Source of the DNA: Sinomicrobium kalidii
GTDB taxonomy: Bacteria > Bacteroidota > Bacteroidia > Flavobacteriales > Flavobacteriaceae
Direction of reading: 5' to 3'
Length of the DNA: 64,000 nt
Assembly (NCBI RefSeq): GCF_021183825.1
Contig: NZ_CP089211.1
Location: 2,790,001-2,854,000, forward strand
Position 1 is the first letter of the stretch. Each line of letters opens with the position of its first letter. Under the pieces are notes generated by a model. It saw only the letters and a list, made by a program, of their open reading frames with translations, had not been told where the DNA came from and made no database searches. Below are positions 52,559 through 61,813 of the stretch, piece after piece. Both the position numbers and the translations under genes were made by a program.

Positions 52559-52898
52559 TTATTGCTCGGTATTTAATGTTTTCTCAATTTGTTTCTTGTT
52601 TTCGGGAAGGTAGTTCTGTGCCACATCCCAGATAATTTCATGATCTGTTCCGAAATATTCATGAGAGTCCTTGTTGCGAAGTAAATACATTTCACTCCAC
52701 GGAACATCCGGGTATTTTTCTTTAAATCTCCTCAGGGATATTTTTGGCGGCTTCCCCTATGACTTCGAAATTCCTGATTACAGCAGCTACAGTTTTATGG
52801 TCCTGTTCGAAATCCGTAAAAGTCATGTTGTAGGTGTATTCGCCAATCCTTTCCATTGCCAGGTTCATATCCTCAAGATACAAATAGTATGTACGATC
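52559..52898 (-). pseudogene. Remnant of a HepT-like HEPN toxin gene
   Basis: On the minus strand the frame DRTYYLYLEDMNLAMERIG, FEQDHKTVAAVIRNFEVIG and EAAKNIPEEI is followed by a stop (TAA) and resumes one frame over with KEKYPDVPWSEMYLLRNKD, SHEYFG and GTDHEIIWDVAQNYLPENK to the terminal TAA. This is the DUF86/HepT HEPN family; the RNKDSH motif (R-x4-H) of the RNase active site is preserved. One extra base in a run of A/T at about 52724-52726 explains the frameshift. The first residues of HepT are missing at the junction with the nucleotidyltransferase remnant. Confidence 0.8.
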
Positions 52899-53055
52899 TT
52901 TTCCAGTTCAATAAGGAGGTCAATATCGCTGTTTTCCGTTTGTGAATTATCGGAGAAGGAGCGCGAATAACCCGATCTACTGCATAATCCTTGTAGAGAA
53001 GAGGTTTTAACCCGGTAAGCTTGGCTAATAGTTCATTCCTTGTGCCATATTTCAA
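52865..53055 (-). pseudogene. Remnant of an MntA-like nucleotidyltransferase antitoxin gene
   Basis: The minus-strand frame starting near 53055 reads NELLAKLTGLKPLLYKDYAV, DRV, then a frame change near 52968-52975 continues as GYSRSFSDNSQTENSDIDLL and IELEK. The last part is the SDID-containing core of minimal nucleotidyltransferases (GSx10DxD family) that serve as MntA antitoxins. The Gly-Ser pair is damaged and the C-terminal half is missing, the sequence running directly into the HepT remnant. This is consistent with a frameshift plus internal deletion of a former mntA-hepT operon. The 223 bases toward the LacI gene hold nothing else that I recognise. Confidence 0.75.
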
Positions 53056-53121
53056 ATATAACTAAAATTAGGACCTAGAATACGAACTGATTGGAACAGA
53101 AAATGTAAAGGACCGGGGGAT

Positions 53122-55341
53122 TTAGTCCCCCGCTTCGTTTAAAAACCCTTTTAGCAATTCGCGTACATTCTCCGTACTTTCCACATAATACCGGGCACTC
53201 GTCTTTTTCAGGCCTACTTTAACGGTATAGGCCTCTTCGGGGAGTTCCTTGAACATGTATTCGTCGGTCCAGTCATCGCCGATGGCAAAAATAAAGTCAT
53301 AATCCTTTTCCGCGAGTAACCGTGATGCTGCCCGCCCCTTGTTAACATTGCTGCTTTTTATTTCTATTACCTTGTTGCCCTCCAGTACGCTCAGTTCGTG
53401 ATTGGATATAAGACTGGTAAGTACGGTTTTCAGTTCCGTGGCCCGGTTCTGGGCAAGTTCGGGGTCGGCCTTCCGGAAATGCCAGGCCAGTGAAAAGTTT
53501 TTCTCTTCGATAAAGGTTCCGGGGGTGCGGTCTACAAAAGTCTCAATAACGGGTTTCAGGTTTTTCATCCAGTCTTTTTTCAGCTTCTCCAGTGCATACC
53601 AGGCCTTGTTTCCTGATTTTAACCAGACGCCGTGCTCTACAATCAGGGTATATCCCTTGTCGCCGAACCATTCGGTGAAGGTTTCCTTGTCCCGGCCACT
53701 GATGATCACGAGGTCTGTGTTTTCCTGGTTCTTCAGGCTGTCCAGCAGGCGGTATAATGCAGGGTCCGGTTTGGCGTCTTTGGGCTTGTTGGTAAAGTTG
53801 ACAAGAGTGCCGTCATAGTCCAGAAGGATTAATCTTTTCCGGGCGTTTTTATAGGAATCGTATAACCGCTTCTCTATTTCCGGAGTTATTTTTTTAGAGA
53901 CGATAACATTGTGCAGTTGTTTGGTGGCCTGAAGGGCTTTCATAAATTCTTTGGCCCATTTTTCAACGCTGTACCGTTCCAGGCGCTGTTGCAAGAAGCT
54001 GTTTCGTTCTACCTGTTCTTCTTCCGGCATTTCCAGGGCCCTTTTTAAGGTATCTGCAATCTGTTCAAAGTTGTTGGGATTGATCAGCAATGCCTCGTTC
54101 ATCTCCTTTGCGGCACCGGCCATTTCACTTAAGACCAGGATACCGTCGTTGTTCACACGGGTGGCCACATACTCCTTGGCTACGAGATTCATCCCGTCCC
54201 GGATAGGAGTGATCAGGGCCACTTCACAGGAGGTATACAGGTCGATGAGGTTTTCAAAAGGCATGGAGCGGTAAAAATACCAGATCGGGGTCCAGTTAAC
54301 CGTGGCAAATTTTCCGTTGATACGGCCTACGAGTTCGTCGGTTTCCTTTTTCAGCAACTGGTATTGCGGTACATTGGACCGCGAAGGTACGGCCAGTAAT
54401 ATAAAGCGGACTTTTTCCTTGAATTCCGGGTATTTGTCCAGGAAATATTCAAAAGCCCGGAGGCGGTTGGGAATTCCCTTGGTATAGTCGAGCCGGTCTA
54501 TAGACAGGATCATCTTGGCATCGGGAGCAGATTGCAGGTGGGCATCCAGCCTTTTTTGCAGGTCGGATTTCTGTTCCGGTGATTGTTTGTTATGTGCTAT
54601 TGCAGCATTGCAGAATTTGTGATAATCAATACCCATGGGAAAGGAATCAACCCGAAGGGTTCTGCCCTGGTGGGAAATTTCGTTGAAATTGATGTCCAGC
54701 CGGAGTATTCTGCGTACCGAACTCAAAAAATGCCTTTCGTAGTCATAAGTATGGAAACCGAGGAGGTCGGCCCCGAGCATACCGTTCAAGAGCGCTTCCC
54801 TCCAGGGGAGTGTACGGAACACTTCATAAGAGGGAAAAGGGATATGGAGAAAGAAACCGATGGAAGTATTGGGGCGTTCCTTTTTGATGAGTTCGGGAAG
54901 CAACAGCAACTGGTAGTCGTGTACCCAGATGGTGTCACCGTCATTCGTATGCTGCAACACCGTATCGGCGAATTTCCGGTTGACTTCCTTGTAGGATTCC
55001 CAGTGTTTCCCTTCAAAGGTGGTGTATTCCATAAAGTAATGGAACAAGGGCCATAGCGTATTGTTGCTGAAGCCGTAATAAAAATTATCGAGATCACTAC
55101 CCGTCAGGGATACTGCCGCACAGTTCTCCTTAGCAATGGCCGAGTCTACTTTTTCCGAGAGTTCGTCGTCCAGGTCTTCTTCTTTTAGTCCGGACCATCC
55201 TATCCAGAGGCTTTCGCCGCCTTCGTGAACAGATTTCATTCCCGTGGCCAGTCCGCCCACACTCGGGTTAATGGTCAGGTTGTTGTTATTTAAGGTAATT
55301 TGTAATGGTAGCCTGTTAGAGACGATAATGGTTTTATTCAT
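53122..55341 (-). CDS. otsAB: Bifunctional trehalose-6-phosphate synthase/phosphatase
   Basis: A 739-residue fusion. Residues 1-475 are a GT20 trehalose-6-phosphate synthase: GGLATGMKSV, WVHDYQLLLLPELI, FFLHIPFPSYEVFR, DRLDYTKGIPNRL and RDGMNLVAKEYV. Residues about 500-735 are a HAD-type phosphatase with DYDGTL (Asp 508, 510), a Ser/Thr motif (VIISGRD), and IGDDWTDEYMF. It makes trehalose from UDP-glucose and glucose-6-phosphate in two steps. Divergent from the GH15 gene. Confidence 0.94.
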   Translation of the reverse strand: MNKTIIVSNRLPLQITLNNNNLTINPSVGGLATGMKSVHEGGESLWIGWSGLKEEDLDDELSEKVDSAIAKENCAAVSLTGSDLDNFYYGFSNNTLWPLFHYFMEYTTFEGKHWESYKEVNRKFADTVLQHTNDGDTIWVHDYQLLLLPELIKKERPNTSIGFFLHIPFPSYEVFRTLPWREALLNGMLGADLLGFHTYDYERHFLSSVRRILRLDINFNEISHQGRTLRVDSFPMGIDYHKFCNAAIAHNKQSPEQKSDLQKRLDAHLQSAPDAKMILSIDRLDYTKGIPNRLRAFEYFLDKYPEFKEKVRFILLAVPSRSNVPQYQLLKKETDELVGRINGKFATVNWTPIWYFYRSMPFENLIDLYTSCEVALITPIRDGMNLVAKEYVATRVNNDGILVLSEMAGAAKEMNEALLINPNNFEQIADTLKRALEMPEEEQVERNSFLQQRLERYSVEKWAKEFMKALQATKQLHNVIVSKKITPEIEKRLYDSYKNARKRLILLDYDGTLVNFTNKPKDAKPDPALYRLLDSLKNQENTDLVIISGRDKETFTEWFGDKGYTLIVEHGVWLKSGNKAWYALEKLKKDWMKNLKPVIETFVDRTPGTFIEEKNFSLAWHFRKADPELAQNRATELKTVLTSLISNHELSVLEGNKVIEIKSSNVNKGRAASRLLAEKDYDFIFAIGDDWTDEYMFKELPEEAYTVKVGLKKTSARYYVESTENVRELLKGFLNEAGD

Positions 55342-55642
55342 CAGGATTGTCGATTTTATAGCTGTTTTTTTATTGTTTTCTTTTTCATATTCTCAAAGCC
55401 GGTTTTTTTCATTCCATGATTCGCCTCCTCTTTATTTTATTTATTTCGTAAAAGTTAAATTAACCGTTGTTTTTTTCGTTAATTTAAGGATTTTATTCGA
55501 ATTTTAAAGTCTGAAAAGGCATTATTAAGGTAACGGCCGCTTGTTTCGGAAAACTGTTCCGGATACGACAACCGGAATTATTACGGCTGCCCCGAAGCAG
55601 GCGTCAGTCATAAAACAAACCACTTTAACTCTATTTTATTTA
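55342..55642. other. Divergent promoter region between otsAB and the GH15 gene
   Basis: 301 bases, AT-rich on the otsAB side and GC-richer toward the GH15 gene, which has an in-frame open stretch without family similarity. No match to the TAnnTTTG element was found on either strand by eye. Shared regulation of the two trehalose genes could reside here. Confidence 0.4.
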
Positions 55643-57445
55643 ATGGATAATCTCGATTACGGAATCATAGGAAATTGTAAGAGTGCGGCGTTAATCTCAA
55701 AAACAGGTTCACTGGATTGGTGTTGCCTGCCCGAATTCGATTCTTCTTCGGTCTTTGCCAAATTGCTGGACGATGAGATCGGGGGGAGTTTTGAATTTTT
55801 GGTGCCGGACAATTACACTATTACACAGAACTATATTCCCAATACCAATATCCTGATGACAAGATTCTCGGAAGGAGAAAATGTATTTGAGGTATATGAT
55901 TTTATGCCGAGGTATAAACTGGAGGATAGCGGACACTATGCCCCTCCCGATATTATACGTTATATACAGCACGTATCCGGCCGGCCGGTGTTCCGGGTAA
56001 AATACGATCCCAGACTGGAATATGCCATTGCCGATACCTCCACCAAAATAAAACCGGAATACATTGTAAGCGTTACCCAGGAGGGAAAATACGATTCCCT
56101 TTACCTGTACAGCAGCATGGACAAGAAAAAAGTGCTCGACGGGGAGGAAATCAAACTGAAACGGGATGAGTTTTTCCTGCTCAGTTATAACGAAAAAATA
56201 TTCCGGCAAAACACACAGCAGGCTTATCTGGACCTCCAGCGTACCAAGGTGTACTGGCTGAACTGGTCGGACCGGACACCTTCTTACAAAAAATATAACA
56301 AGGAGATCGTAAGGAGTGCACTGACCCTGAAAATGCTGAGTCATAACAGGACGGGGGCCGTGCTGGCCGCCGCAACCACTTCGCTCCCCGAGACCATCGG
56401 GGAGGTGAGGAACTGGGACTACCGCTTTTGCTGGATACGGGACGCTTCCATGGTGATAAAGGTTGTGTCCACTCTCGGGCATGTCCATGTGGCCAAAAGG
56501 TACCTGCAGTTCATTATAGATATCATACCGGACAAGGATGAAAAGCTACAGATCATGTATGGTATCAATAAAGAAAAAATACTGGAAGAAAAAACACTCG
56601 ACCATCTGAAAGGCTATGCCGGCTCCAAGCCTGTGAGGATAGGGAATGCTGCATATGAACAGCGACAGAACGATATTTACGGTATATTGATGGATGTGAT
56701 TCACCAGCAGATTGTAAAGTTCGAGACCTCGCTGGATAATTGCGAAGAACTCTGGACCATTACCAAGGGGATCGTATGGGTGGTACGGGAACACTGGAAG
56801 GAGCCCGATAAGGGAATTTGGGAATTCCGTACGGAGCAACGCCATTTTACCTTTTCCAAGGTGCTTTGCTGGGTGGCCATAGACAGGGCCATAAAAGTAG
56901 CCCACATCCTCGGGAAGGCCAACCACGTTACCAAATGGATAGACCTGGAACGTGAGATCAGGGAAGATATTCTGGAAAAAGCGTGGAGCGAAAAGGTGCA
57001 GGCATTTACCCAGGCATACGGCAGCGAAGACCTCGACGCCTCCGTGTTGTTGATGGAGCCCTATGGTTTTGTCGAAGCCGGTGATCCCAAATACATTATG
57101 ACGGTCAAAGCCATTGAAAAAGAACTTTGCCACGAAGGACTGCTGTACCGCTATAAGAACAAGGACGATTTCGGACTGCCGACTTCCTCGTTTACCATTT
57201 GTACGTTCTGGTTTATCAACAGCCTGTATAAAATAGGGGAACATAAAAAGGCGATAAAAATGTTCAGGAAACTGCTCTCTTACAGCAATCACCTCGGGCT
57301 GTTCAGTGAAGATATCGACTTTAAGACAAAACGGTTGCTCGGGAATTTCCCGCAGGCCTATTCACACCTGGCACTGATAGAAACGGCCATTAACCTTTCC
57401 AACGTGATCACGGAAGAAGAAGAAATAAAAGTTGCCGTACACTGA
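55643..57445 (+). CDS. GH15 family glycosidase, trehalase/glucoamylase-like
   Basis: A 600-residue protein of glycoside hydrolase family 15. The N-terminal domain (YGIIGNCKSAALISKTGSLD, WCCLPEFDSSSVFAKLLD) and the alpha/alpha-barrel (RNWDYRFCWIRDASMVIKVV, RQNDIYGILMDVIHQQ, GSEDLDASVLLMEPYGFV) match the bacterial branch often annotated as glucoamylase, which includes trehalases. No signal peptide, so it acts in the cytoplasm. Its divergent position next to otsAB suggests that trehalose or a related glucoside is the substrate; this is inference. The ATG giving MDNLDYG was chosen as the family start. Confidence 0.87.
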   Translation: MDNLDYGIIGNCKSAALISKTGSLDWCCLPEFDSSSVFAKLLDDEIGGSFEFLVPDNYTITQNYIPNTNILMTRFSEGENVFEVYDFMPRYKLEDSGHYAPPDIIRYIQHVSGRPVFRVKYDPRLEYAIADTSTKIKPEYIVSVTQEGKYDSLYLYSSMDKKKVLDGEEIKLKRDEFFLLSYNEKIFRQNTQQAYLDLQRTKVYWLNWSDRTPSYKKYNKEIVRSALTLKMLSHNRTGAVLAAATTSLPETIGEVRNWDYRFCWIRDASMVIKVVSTLGHVHVAKRYLQFIIDIIPDKDEKLQIMYGINKEKILEEKTLDHLKGYAGSKPVRIGNAAYEQRQNDIYGILMDVIHQQIVKFETSLDNCEELWTITKGIVWVVREHWKEPDKGIWEFRTEQRHFTFSKVLCWVAIDRAIKVAHILGKANHVTKWIDLEREIREDILEKAWSEKVQAFTQAYGSEDLDASVLLMEPYGFVEAGDPKYIMTVKAIEKELCHEGLLYRYKNKDDFGLPTSSFTICTFWFINSLYKIGEHKKAIKMFRKLLSYSNHLGLFSEDIDFKTKRLLGNFPQAYSHLALIETAINLSNVITEEEEIKVAVH

Positions 57446-57527
57446 CAGCGATACTCATACAAGGAGGAAAGGCCTGAATTTTGAAATTTCTTGTGCCTTC
57501 GGTTAATTATTCCTTGTTACCTTTGTA

Positions 57528-57535
57528 TTTCCCAT
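57528..57535 (+). promoter_or_regulatory. Putative -7 element for the malic enzyme gene
   Basis: TACCTTTG matches TAnnTTTG 12 bases before the ATG. The resulting leader would be very short. No clear -33 element is present. Confidence 0.35.
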
Positions 57536-57547
57536 AAAAAACCGGAA

Positions 57548-59851
57548 ATGACTAAAAAGAACAACAAACTAAGAAGAGAGGCATTGGTTTATCATGCCAA
57601 GCCCCAGCCCGGAAAAATAAAAGTAGTCCCCACAAAGCGCTATACTACCCAGAGAGACCTGGCGCTTGCGTATTCTCCCGGTGTGGCCGAACCTTGTCTG
57701 GAAATTGAAAAGGATGTTCGCAATGCCTATAAATATACCTCCAAGGGAAACCTGGTGGCTGTAATATCCAACGGGACCGCTGTTCTGGGACTGGGTGATA
57801 TAGGCCCCGAAGCGGCAAAACCGGTGATGGAAGGGAAAGGATTGCTGTTCAAGATATTTGCCGATATTGATGTGTTCGATATTGAGGTGGATACCAAGGA
57901 TGTGGACAAATTCATCGAAACCGTAAAAAATATAGCCCCTACTTTTGGGGGGATCAACCTGGAAGATATCAAGGCGCCCGAAGCATTTGAAATAGAAAGA
58001 AGGCTCAAGGAAGAACTGGATATCCCCGTAATGCACGACGATCAGCACGGTACGGCCATTATATCGGCTGCTGCGCTGCTCAATGCCTTGGAAATTGCGG
58101 AAAAGAGGATAGAAGATATCAAAATTGTGGTGAGCGGCGCAGGTGCGGCTGCGGTTTCTTGTACCAAATTATACAAGGCTTTCGGGGCAAAGGCGGAGAA
58201 TATCGTTATGCTCGACAGTAAGGGGGTAATAAGGAAAGACCGGGAAAACCTTTCCGGTGAGAAACTGGAATTCGCTACGGAACGGAAAATAGATACCCTG
58301 GAAGAAGCGCTGAAAGATGCCGATGTGTTTATAGGCCTGTCTATTGCCGATATAGTCAGCCCCGGGATGCTGTTGTCCATGGCCGATAACCCCATAGTTT
58401 TTGCAATGGCCAACCCCAATCCCGAAATCGCTTATGATCTGGCGGTTGCCACAAGAAAAGACATCATCATGGCCACCGGCCGTTCGGATCACCCTAACCA
58501 GGTGAACAATGTACTGGGGTTCCCGTTCATCTTCCGCGGTGCATTGGATGTCAGGGCCACAAAGATCAACGAGGAAATGAAAAAGGCGGCTGTATTGGCT
58601 CTTGCTGAACTCGCCAAGGAAACAGTGCCGGAGCAGGTGAATATAGCCTATGGCGAAACCAAGCTTAATTTTGGCAGGGAATACATTATCCCCAAACCGT
58701 TTGACCCGAGGCTTATTGCCAAGGTCCCTCCGGCCGTAGCCAAAGCGGCCATGGAAAGCGGAGCGGCCACAGCATCTATCGACGACTGGGAGAAATATGA
58801 AGACGAGCTCATGCAAAGGCTGGGCAATGATAACAAGATTGTACGGCTGTTGCAGAACCGGGCGAAGACCAATCCCAAACGGATCGTTTTTGCCGAAGCC
58901 GATCAGCTGGACGTGCTGAAAGCCGCGCAGATTGTTCACGAAGAAGGTATAGGGCATCCCATCCTCCTGGGCCGGGAAGATATTATCAGGGAACTCAAGA
59001 AAGAAATAGAATTCGAGTCCGATATTCCCATTATAGACCCCAAGACCGACGAGCATAACGAAAAAAAGGACCATTATGCCAGACGCTATTGGGAAAGCAG
59101 ACGACGAAGCGGGATTACGCTCTACGAGGCGGAAAAGAAAATGAGAGAACGCAACTTTTTTGCCGCAATGATGGTCAATGAAGGTGATGCCGATGCCCTG
59201 GTTACCGGTTATTCCAGGAGCTACCCCTCTGTGGTAAAACCCATGCTGGAACTTATAGGGAAGGCCAAAGGAACTACCAAAGTGGCTGCCATGAACCTTA
59301 TGATCACCGAACGCGGCCCCATGTTCCTGTCAGATACGTCCATCAATATAGACCCTACAGGACGGGAACTGGCCAAAATAGCACAAATGACGGCCCATAC
59401 CGTAAAAATGTTCGGCTTTGAACCGGTCATTGCCATGCTTTCCTACAGTAATTTCGGTTCCTCACCCTTTCCGGAGGCCTCTAAGGTCCGGGATGCTGTA
59501 ACCTATCTGCACAAATATCACCCCGACATCATTGTAGACGGGGAACTACAATCGGACTTTGCACTGAACCGGGATATGCTCCAGGACAAGTTCCCTTTCT
59601 CCAAGCTGGCCGGTAAAAAGGTAAATACCATGATATTCCCCAATCTCGATTCGGCCAATATCACCTATAAACTTATGAAAGAACTCAATAAGGCCGATTC
59701 CATAGGGCCGATCCTGCTGGGTATGCGAAAACCGGTACATATCCTTCAACTCGGAGCAAGTGTGGAGGAAATTGTCAATATCGCTGCCGTTGCTGTTGTA
59801 GATGCTCAGGAAAAAGAAAAAAAAGAGAAAGCAGCCAAGGAAGAAAACTGA
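57548..59851 (+). CDS. maeB: NADP-dependent malic enzyme with phosphotransacetylase-like domain
   Basis: A 767-residue MaeB-type enzyme. The malic enzyme part has RDLALAYSPGVAEPCLEI, GGINLEDIKAPEAFEIE, VMHDDQHGTAIISAAAL (dinucleotide and metal region), VVSGAGAAAVSC and AMANPNPEI. The C-terminal half (from about 425, IVRLLQNRAKTNPKRIVFAEADQLDVLKAA) is the phosphotransacetylase-like regulatory domain. It converts malate to pyruvate and CO2 with NADP+, supplying NADPH. The ATG giving MTKKNNKLRREAL was preferred to an in-frame extension with no family match. Monocistronic, ended by a terminator. Confidence 0.95.
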   Translation: MTKKNNKLRREALVYHAKPQPGKIKVVPTKRYTTQRDLALAYSPGVAEPCLEIEKDVRNAYKYTSKGNLVAVISNGTAVLGLGDIGPEAAKPVMEGKGLLFKIFADIDVFDIEVDTKDVDKFIETVKNIAPTFGGINLEDIKAPEAFEIERRLKEELDIPVMHDDQHGTAIISAAALLNALEIAEKRIEDIKIVVSGAGAAAVSCTKLYKAFGAKAENIVMLDSKGVIRKDRENLSGEKLEFATERKIDTLEEALKDADVFIGLSIADIVSPGMLLSMADNPIVFAMANPNPEIAYDLAVATRKDIIMATGRSDHPNQVNNVLGFPFIFRGALDVRATKINEEMKKAAVLALAELAKETVPEQVNIAYGETKLNFGREYIIPKPFDPRLIAKVPPAVAKAAMESGAATASIDDWEKYEDELMQRLGNDNKIVRLLQNRAKTNPKRIVFAEADQLDVLKAAQIVHEEGIGHPILLGREDIIRELKKEIEFESDIPIIDPKTDEHNEKKDHYARRYWESRRRSGITLYEAEKKMRERNFFAAMMVNEGDADALVTGYSRSYPSVVKPMLELIGKAKGTTKVAAMNLMITERGPMFLSDTSINIDPTGRELAKIAQMTAHTVKMFGFEPVIAMLSYSNFGSSPFPEASKVRDAVTYLHKYHPDIIVDGELQSDFALNRDMLQDKFPFSKLAGKKVNTMIFPNLDSANITYKLMKELNKADSIGPILLGMRKPVHILQLGASVEEIVNIAAVAVVDAQEKEKKEKAAKEEN

Positions 59852-59872
59852 TGGATTTCTCAAAAAATGTAA

Positions 59873-59910
59873 AAGCTTCCGGTATAATAAAAGTACCGGA
59901 AGCTTTTTTG
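59873..59910 (+). terminator. Intrinsic terminator after maeB
   Basis: A perfect 12-base stem AAGCTTCCGGTA / TACCGGAAGCTT with a 9-base loop, followed by TTTT. Confidence 0.92.
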
Positions 59911-59992
59911 TGTCGGAGAGTTAGGTATTCAAAAAATGGGGTCGATAACACATTGTAAAAAATATTTTTTCCCGTTTTTAAACGGTTTTTTA

Positions 59993-60000
59993 TATATTTG
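59993..60000 (+). promoter_or_regulatory. Putative -7 element for the GH20 gene
   Basis: TATATTTG fits TAnnTTTG 35 bases upstream of the hexosaminidase ATG; no clear -33 TTTG. Confidence 0.4.
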
Positions 60001-60035
60001 ATTTAAAGCATGTTAATTAAAAAACTACAACCTTT

Positions 60036-61709
60036 ATGCGTATTTTTAGACAAACGACCCGGTTTTGTATACTAACGGCAGTGATCTTTCTCTATACGGC
60101 ATGTAAACAAGAGAAGAAAAATGTCAAAAAAGTAGGAATAATCCCTCATCCTGTTTCGGTGGAATTCCAGAATGATGTCTTTGTTCTGGACGAAGACACC
60201 AAAATTTCATACCCGGAATCTTTTGCATCCGTAGCCACCTTTTTTTCCGATTATATCAATAACGGGGCGGCCATAAAAATGGAAAAGGCCGATGGAGATT
60301 CCAGGAATACTGTTGTCTTTAAGAAAGTTGACAGTATAGCTAAAGCGGAGGCCTACAAACTCAGTGTCACACCCAAAAAAATAATCATCTCATCATCTTC
60401 TCCCAAAGGTGCTTTCTATGCGATGCAAAGCTTGCGTCAGCTTATGCCCGTGGGCCTGGAAAAAGGGAATTACCTGGAAAATGGTGAAAAGGAGATTGCC
60501 ATTCCCACTGTTGAGGTATATGATGAGCCCCGTTTTGCTTACCGCGGACAAATGCTCGACGTAGGGAGGCATTTTTTTCCGGTGGAATTTATCAAGAAAT
60601 ACATCGACCTGATGGCCATGTTCAAGTTCAATACCTTCCACTGGCACCTTACCGAAGACCAGGGCTGGCGTATTGAAATAAAAAAATATCCCAGACTTAC
60701 CGAAGTGGCCGCTTATCGCGATAGTACGGTAATTGGTCACTACCGGGACAAACCCCGGAAATGGGATACCACCCGCTACGGCGGATTTTATACGCAGGAA
60801 GAGGTAAAGGAAGTAGTGAAATATGCACAGGACCGTTTTATTACCGTTATCCCCGAAATAGAAATGCCCGGTCATTCCGAAGCGGCACTGGCGGCATACC
60901 CGGAACTGGGCTGTACCGGAGGGCCTTACCAGGTACAGGGCATTTGGGGAATACATAAAAACATTTACTGCACGAAGGAAGAAACATTCGAATTCCTTGA
61001 AGGCGTGCTCGATGAGGTGGTCGAACTCTTCCCCAGTAAATATATCCATATCGGTGGTGATGAGGCCCCGAAAGACAACTGGGAGCAATGTGACGTGTGC
61101 CAGGCACTCATAAGAAGCGAAGGACTTGCTGACGAGCACGAACTGCAAAGTTATTTTATACAGCGTATGGAAAAATACCTGAACAGTAAGGGAAAACAGA
61201 TCATAGGCTGGGATGAAATACTCGAAGGCGGATTGGCGCCGAACGCTACCGTAATGTCCTGGAGAGGTACGGAAGGCGCCGTAGAGGCGGCAAAACAACA
61301 TCACGATGTCATATTGACGCCTACTTCCCACTGCTACCTCGATTATTACCAGTACAGGGAAGACAAGGAAAAGAAAGATCCCCTGGCCATAGGAGGGTAC
61401 CTGCCGCTGGAAAAAGTGTACAGCTTTGAACCCGTACCCGAGGAATTGACCGCGGAGGAGGCGAAATATGTATTGGGAAGCCAGGTAAACGTATGGACCG
61501 AATACATGAAAACTCCTGAAAAGGTGGAGTATATGGCGTATCCGAGAGCAATAGCCATGGCCGAAGTGGCCTGGAGCACCAAAAAGAACAAGAATTATGA
61601 CAATTTCCTGTATCGCCTGGAACCCGTTATAAAAAGACTGGATGCCCTCGGAGTGAAACACGGGGATAAGGTGGAAGAAGCGGAAGATGTTGCTGCTGCC
61701 GAAGAATGA
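60036..61709 (+). CDS. GH20 beta-N-acetylhexosaminidase, lipoprotein
   Basis: A 557-residue exported enzyme. The N-terminus ends in YTAC (Cys 23), a lipoprotein motif. After a GH20b domain comes the TIM barrel: RGQMLDVGRHFFPVEFIKKY, TFHWHLTEDQGWRIEIKKYP, IPEIEMPGHSEAALAAYPEL and the catalytic pair IHIGGDEAPKDNW (Asp 342, Glu 343), then a Trp pocket (VMSWRGTEG). It releases GlcNAc or GalNAc from glycan ends. An acidic Ala/Glu tail closes it. Single gene; no chitin-use cluster is nearby. Confidence 0.94.
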   Translation: MRIFRQTTRFCILTAVIFLYTACKQEKKNVKKVGIIPHPVSVEFQNDVFVLDEDTKISYPESFASVATFFSDYINNGAAIKMEKADGDSRNTVVFKKVDSIAKAEAYKLSVTPKKIIISSSSPKGAFYAMQSLRQLMPVGLEKGNYLENGEKEIAIPTVEVYDEPRFAYRGQMLDVGRHFFPVEFIKKYIDLMAMFKFNTFHWHLTEDQGWRIEIKKYPRLTEVAAYRDSTVIGHYRDKPRKWDTTRYGGFYTQEEVKEVVKYAQDRFITVIPEIEMPGHSEAALAAYPELGCTGGPYQVQGIWGIHKNIYCTKEETFEFLEGVLDEVVELFPSKYIHIGGDEAPKDNWEQCDVCQALIRSEGLADEHELQSYFIQRMEKYLNSKGKQIIGWDEILEGGLAPNATVMSWRGTEGAVEAAKQHHDVILTPTSHCYLDYYQYREDKEKKDPLAIGGYLPLEKVYSFEPVPEELTAEEAKYVLGSQVNVWTEYMKTPEKVEYMAYPRAIAMAEVAWSTKKNKNYDNFLYRLEPVIKRLDALGVKHGDKVEEAEDVAAAEE

Positions 61710-61745
61710 TTATCCTGGGAATACAAAGGCATAAACACTGAATAC

Positions 61746-61771
61746 AGGGCGCTTCCGGATGGAAGTGCCCT
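61746..61771 (+). terminator. Terminator-like hairpin after the GH20 gene
   Basis: AGGGCGCTTCC / GGAAGTGCCCT with a GGAT loop; one G-T wobble in an 11-base stem. Only a moderately T-rich tail follows. Confidence 0.65.
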
Positions 61772-61813
61772 TATGTTTTACCTCGTTATATACAACCAAA
61801 TACAATATATAAG

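Noticed and set aside
55541..55642. An N-terminal extension of the GH15 protein
   Set aside because: The extra 34 codons start at TTG, have no family similarity and precede a normal family N-terminus at the ATG 55643.
60393..61661. A 422-codon open frame antisense to the GH20 gene
   Set aside because: It mirrors the hexosaminidase frame, with low-complexity, compositionally odd translation and no family match.
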